DNA of 64,000 bases, from positions 268,199 through 332,198 of the forward strand of contig JADNYJ010000025.1 of NCBI GenBank assembly GCA_015501075.1. Direction: 5' to 3'. Below are positions 59,570 through 64,000 of this stretch, piece after piece. The stretch's first letter is position 1; each line of letters starts with the position of its first letter. Origin of the DNA: Gymnopilus junonius (Eukaryota; Basidiomycota; Agaricomycetes; Agaricales; Galerinaceae). The translations under genes and the position numbers were made by a program. The notes under the pieces are model-generated. The model was not told the DNA's origin. It was given only the letters and a program-made list of their open reading frames with translations, and made no database searches.

Positions 59570-61265
59570 TTAAGCAGGGACAGTGCAGAATTTAACACTG
59601 TCGATTTTAACACATCCATCAGGACCAATGACAGTGTGCCCTTCAATCTTGCTGGTAGTGCAGAATTTAACACCATCAATTTTGATGCATCCCTGCTCAT
59701 TTGCAGCTATGGAACATTAGTTTAAGGCATTAATACAATGTAACAGAAATTTAGTCTTCACCTGCCCAGGAAGAAATCACTGGGACAGTGCAGAATTTAA
59801 TGCCATCAATTTTAACACATCCATCAGGACGATGGGTGGGGGGGGTTAGCCCGGGGTCCTGGTCAGGGTCCCCATATTAGGAAGAGATGGCACTGGTGCC
59901 GGGCTATTTTTATGCTCACAGCGTCCTTGCCGTCTCCTGGGCATAGCATGTCTGAAGTGTTCTCTCCATAGCATACTTGTATTGTCCAGACAATTTAGGT
60001 ATGTAAATCATATATTAGGAATATTATGTCAAAATCTCTCTATGTTTTTTGATGGTGATGGTTGTCTTGAGCTCGAGGATGCTTGTGAAGCATCAGATGA
60101 TCCTCTTTTGCGTGAATCTCTTTCTTTGAGTGGGACCTCAATGCCGTCACTTTCTGGACTTGGTTCCTTGTTCTCCAGTCATCCTTCAACATATTGCTCA
60201 GTGAACATCTGGGGCCAAGTGCAATAAGGGTGCCACAAAGATCACATTGAGCAAACAGTCTACCACGATCATCTCTCTATCCCAAAAACAATTTCAATTG
60301 CTTCAGCATTCCATTTCTGACATGAAAATTTACATGCTCAGGCAGATTTGCTTCAACAGCTGTGATCACCTTCTTCTGAGTCGGGATTGGTGTTGTAGAG
60401 GGAAAGGTAAGGAATAAAAAGAAGAAATATTATTTATTGGTAAAGAAAGAGCTATGTACAAGTACACTAGGGAGAGAACACTTCAGACAGTATGCTATGC
60501 CCAGGAGATGGCGAGGACGCTGTGAGCATAAAAATAGCCTGGCACCAGTGCCATCTCTTCCTAATATGGGGGACCCTGACCAGGACCCCAGGCTAACCCC
60601 CCCCCCCCCCCACCCATCCTATAGAGTGGTTGTCTCAGACTTCTCAGGTGGGAGCCCCTTGATGCTATCACCCTCAATCTTGCTGGTAGTGCAGAATTTA
60701 ACACCATCTATTGTAACACATCCCTGCTCACTTGCAGCTATGGGAGGTTGGTTTAAGACATTAGTCAAATGTAAAAGAAATTTAGTCTTTACCTGTATGT
60801 GAAGAAATTGCTAGAACAGTGCAGAATTTAACACCATCGATTTTGATGCAACTGTTGGGACCAATGACAGTATCCCCTTTGATCTTGCTGGTGGTGCAGA
60901 ATTTAACACCATCGATTTTGATGCATCCCTGCCACTTGCGGCTGTAGGACATTGGCATGAGTGATTTATCTGTCTTAAAAAAAATTTAATCTTCACCTGC
61001 ACATGAAGAAATAGCTGGGATGGTGCAGAACTTAACACCGTCAATTTTAACACATCCGTTGGGGCCAACAATGGGAGTGGGCACAACCGTGCTGCAGAGT
61101 TTAGCAGTGTCGATGGTAACACATCCTAGTGTGGAGGATGCTAATGGCTGCATGAGATGGGGGCAATAGCATGAAAGTGTGAGATTACTAACCACTGGGT
61201 ATAGTGACCACTAAGGCAACATTGGCGATGAAAGCAGTGATGAGATAGCACAGGTATGCAGTCAT
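59570..61265 (-). CDS. Secreted cysteine-repeat protein, interrupted
   Basis: Start at 61265 with a signal-peptide-like MTAYLCYLITAFIANVALVV. Exon 1 ends at 61193 and exon 2 starts at 61140. Exons then repeat a module of two ~20-residue Cys repeats: GCVTIDTAKLCSTVVPTPIV, GPNGCVKIDGVKFCTIPAIS; GCIKIDGVKFCTTSKIKGDT, GPNSCIKIDGVKFCTVLAIS; GCVTIDGVKFCTTSKIEGD; GPDGCVKIDGIKFCTVP; and a final module ending FCTVPA-stop at 59570. Each exon is about 45 codons and is followed by an intron with the same borders (GTGAAGA/GTAAAGA ... CATAG), so exon and intron were duplicated together. A fold-back element splits the third module, and a one-base loss is inferred near 60930. No known domain recognised; extracellular location is inferred from the signal peptide and paired cysteines. 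Confidence 0.6.
59831..60618. mobile_element. Fold-back element with about 150-bp inverted termini
   Basis: Left terminus GATGGGTGGGGGGGGTTAGC and the inverted right terminus share about 150 bp with high identity, covering the blocks CCTGGTCAGGGTCCC, GGCACTGGTGCC, TTTTATGCTCACAGCGTCCT and GAAGTGTTCTCTCC. It interrupts the cysteine-repeat gene: module sequence stops near 60664 and resumes at 59830. Extra bases between 60619 and 60664 belong neither to the module nor obviously to the inverted repeat. No transposase; the interior contains an open frame without known domain. The homopolymer G/C runs next to the ends differ in length (8 versus 15). Confidence 0.7.
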
Positions 61266-61281
61266 GTTGATTCGAATGTCT

Positions 61282-61620
61282 GTGTTATATATGCACCTCC
61301 GACCAACTCCGATCTCCGACTATACAAACTCCGACCTCATGATCCCCTCAAAGTACTACAAGTCCCGGAACACATAGACACTTAGATTACACATAGCTAG
61401 TCAACTCTGAGTAGCACAGAGTAACTTACACATCTGCCTGCTCACTAGTACATGTACGGTCTCCGCTTAGTTTCCTCCATAGTATAAAAACCTTAGAACT
61501 ATTATTAGGTACCTCAGTTTGTATATTGTTCATTAATCAATCCACGCTCTCTACTCCACTCTCTCATTCCGATCCGACTCCGAAATTCAAGACAACATCC
61601 AGACAACGGAGTGCAACACA
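61282..61620 (+). repeat. Putative 5' LTR of a Ty3/gypsy element
   Basis: Region begins TGTGTTATATATGCACCTCC and ends near GGAGTGCAACA, with a TATAAAAAC promoter-like motif at 61484-61492. It precedes a Gag frame. CTCCGAC is repeated several times at its start. The borders are estimates because the 3' LTR is outside the window. Confidence 0.4.
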
Positions 61621-61784
61621 CACATTGAAGCTGAAGTCTCAACCCTACATCTACATATGTTACGCTAAGACCAACTCCGACACTGACGTAGCTCCAATGT
61701 GGATCTCCTCTGCCTACTCCGCCCTTCCCTTCATTGAGAACTTAACAGTATATACAAACTCATACCACTTCTGGACTCCTGACT

Positions 61785-64000
61785 ATGCCCACCACAACAT
61801 CCCGTACTACTGCCAACTCCTGTGCAGCTGGACAAAATGAATCCTGCACCATCGTGATTCAGAATGTCAGAGACTACCCTGACCATCCAAACACACAACC
61901 TCCATCCAGCCTCAGCACTCTGACTCCCTTACCCTCGGGACCCTCATCAATGAGACAAACTAGTCCCAACCCATTGCCACCTCCTGCTCCTGGTTCCCCT
62001 GGTGGTGAACCCAACCCCGATGATGATGGCGATGATTTTGACCCCCACCACTCTGATCACTCTGATCATTCCAATCACAACTCCGACCACGACCCCACTC
62101 TGAATCTCGCTGAAGCCATGATGCTAATGACCAAAGAGCTCAGGCGTCGCGATAGCCCTAAGGTTACCAAGACCAAAGCCCATGAGCCCAACACCTTCGA
62201 TGGCTCTGACACCTGGAAACTCAATGGTTTTATTTTACAGTGTAACCTTTACTTCCGAAACAACTGCGCCTACACCGCCGATGAAGACAAGGTTACGTTC
62301 GCCCTCTCCTATCTTCGCGGCCTTGCAATGGAATTTTTTGAGCCTGCAATACTGGACTCAACAACTATTGAACTGTGGATGGACAACTGGCAAGCCTTTA
62401 TTGGCATGCTGAAGTCCGAATTCAGTCTGTTCGATCTGACCTCTGACGCCGCTGTAGCCCTCGAAAACTTGAAGATGCCTGAGAACCAAAGGATCATCAA
62501 GTACAACATGGAATTCAAGTGCTTGTCTATTCGCTTGCACTGGGACAGCGTCGCTCTCTGACACCGCTACTACTCCAGTCTGGCGGAACACATCAAGGAT
62601 GTTATGGCTAGCCATGGCAAGCCACAAACTCTCGAAGACCTTCGAGAGCTCGCCCAGGATATCGACACTCATTACTGGGAATGTGTCTGTGAGAAGCCAC
62701 GACAGGACAAGAATGCGCAAAGGTCCTCCGACAAACTGTCTGATCGTACCTCCGACAAGTCCTCCGACAAACGTTCAAACCACAACCATGGCAATAACAA
62801 CAACAACAATAAGTCCTCGCAATCCTCTTCCTACCAAGAACAACTCGGGCAACTCCTCCGGCTCGAAAACCTCGACTCCATCTCCGACAAACTTGGCAAG
62901 GATGGCAAGCTGACCCGAAGAATGCAAATGCCGCTTCGACAACAATCTCTGTCTTCTGTGGGTCACTTGGACACCGAGCTAGTGAGTGTCTGAAGTCCAC
63001 TTCCTCTGCCTCCAAGGCAAAAGCATGCACCACCAAAGTTTCAATCCCAGCACCGAGGATTCAAAAAAATAGTCAGCGGTCCTCATCCCTTCGCACACAC
63101 TGGGGATCGCGTTGACACTGGCTGTGTGCATATGAAGGAAGTAAGGCTCAATGCATCCGCTCTTTCTGACCCTGACTCTCTCTGACTCTCGTTAACATCT
63201 CCGCTCTGACCCGACCTTAAGTCACTAATGCTAATTGACTCTGGCTCTAGCCATTGTTTTGTTGATACCCATTTTATCCATTCTAATAATTTACTCCCTT
63301 CTCCGATCGATCCGGTTAAGCTCAAACTGATTGATGACTCCTATGGCAACATGATTACTGAAACCCTCTCCATTCCGATTACATTCCCCTCTGGTGAAAC
63401 TATTACTATTGACTTTTTCGTAACCTCGCTGGACTCCTCCTGTGTTCTGGTTCTAGGATATAACTGGCTCTTCCGCTACAATCCGTTGATTGACTGGAAA
63501 TTGGGCCGTATCAACTTCCGTTCTGAACTACTTGACAACCCGGCTCTGACCTCATCCCATAGGCCAGCTCTGCTGCCTACACCTCCATTATTGGAACCTC
63601 CGACCCCTCCGCTTCCTCTGACTACTCCTATGGTTACACCTCCGACCCCTCCGACCTCTGTAGCATCTTCTGATGCACCTTGCATCTCGCTAATCAATGC
63701 AGCTGCTTTCACAAGAGCATGCAAGTTACCTGGCACTCAAAGTTTCATGGTTCACCTCTCCGATCCCGCCATCTCCGCTCATGCTTCCATCTCCGATGAA
63801 GCACCTGATCTGTCTAGTATTCCTCCTGAATACCATGACTTTGCGATGTCTTCAGTAAATCTAAAGCTGACATGCACCCCATCGACCTTACGACCTCAAG
63901 ATCAATCTCGAACCTGGCACTTCCCCTCCTGTTGGAAATATGTACTCCCTTTCACAATCCGAACTTCAATCCCTCCAAGAATTTATCGATGAGCACCTCC
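61785..64000 (+). CDS. Gag-Pol of Ty3/gypsy element, partial and broken
   Basis: Begins MPTTTSRTTANSCAAGQNES with a Pro/Asp/His-rich region, then the capsid AHEPNTFDGSDTWKLNGFIL, NNCAYTADEDKVTFALSYLR and GLAMEFFEPAILDST. A TGA at 62559-62561 replaces an expected Arg codon (CGA to TGA), after which HRYYSSLAEHIKDVMASHGK continues. A zinc knuckle CLLCGSLGHRASEC is reached only by correcting one-base losses near 62920 and 62957. The protease is LIDSGSSHCFVDTHFI (63228 on) with VLGYNWL, and the polymerase start reads PPEYHDFADVFSKSKA after one inferred missing base near 63844. The frame exits the window. Confidence 0.8.

Larger units (their letters stand above)
61282..64000 (+). mobile_element. 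Ty3/gypsy LTR retrotransposon, 5' part
   Basis: LTR-like start, Gag capsid, zinc knuckle, aspartic protease and the beginning of reverse transcriptase occur in canonical order and run off the window. The copy contains at least one nonsense codon and several frame breaks, so it is probably inactive unless these are read errors. Its inferred left border is only about 17 bp upstream of the cysteine-repeat gene's start codon on the opposite strand. Confidence 0.8.

Overview
The window reads as nuclear DNA of a filamentous basidiomycete, most likely an agaricomycete. Genes carry many short introns (about 45-75 nt, GT...AG). Conserved proteins have fungal orthologues (RPC2, NOC2, Cbp6, UBC7-type E2s, D-arabinono-lactone oxidase, GH47 mannosidase). 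There are several F-box genes and F-box relics and many small non-autonomous transposons.

Layout. Positions 1-30,000 are mostly gene-dense and conserved: an NmrA-like oxidoreductase (partial), a UBC15/UBE2G1-type E2, RPC2 (second-largest Pol III subunit), a berberine-bridge-type oligosaccharide oxidase, an F-box/LRR gene, a nested pair of hAT-like elements, UBC7/UBE2G2, ALO1-like oxidase, an unrecognised protein, an HSPA12-like Hsp70, Cbp6 and NOC2. Positions 30,400-33,000 hold a tandem pair of four-helix membrane protein genes, followed by an F-box pseudogene, a GH47 alpha-mannosidase (35.5-38.0 kb) and a full ABCC transporter (40.1-46.7 kb).

From 46.7 kb on the region is accessory and repeat-rich: an F-box gene split by a TIR element, an inverted LRR relic, AACTGGTT-rich repeats, a 644-bp MITE with long TIRs, a broken ubiquitin-like-domain gene, a tRNA-derived SINE with a 14-bp target duplication, a secreted cysteine-repeat protein gene split by a fold-back element, and the 5' part of a Ty3/gypsy retrotransposon running off the end.

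The most unusual object is at 54,047-56,084. It is a degenerate tandem array of 29 intron-like units. Each has a 5' splice-like start, an internal CTGAC/CTAAC-like motif, a pyrimidine tract and a terminal AG. Adjacent units are always separated by exactly three nucleotides. Unit length varies from 50 to 79 nt, but the three-nucleotide gap never varies, its sequence is highly variable, and none of the triplets is a stop. It looks like a chain of introns with one-codon exons, for which I know no precedent at this scale.

Several otherwise well conserved genes (RPC2, NOC2, ALO, ABCC, one membrane paralogue, F-box, NmrA) each carry one or more single-base indels, mostly in short homopolymers. In essential single-copy genes this points to residual assembly error more than to real inactivation. 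It should be settled before any of these genes is called a pseudogene.
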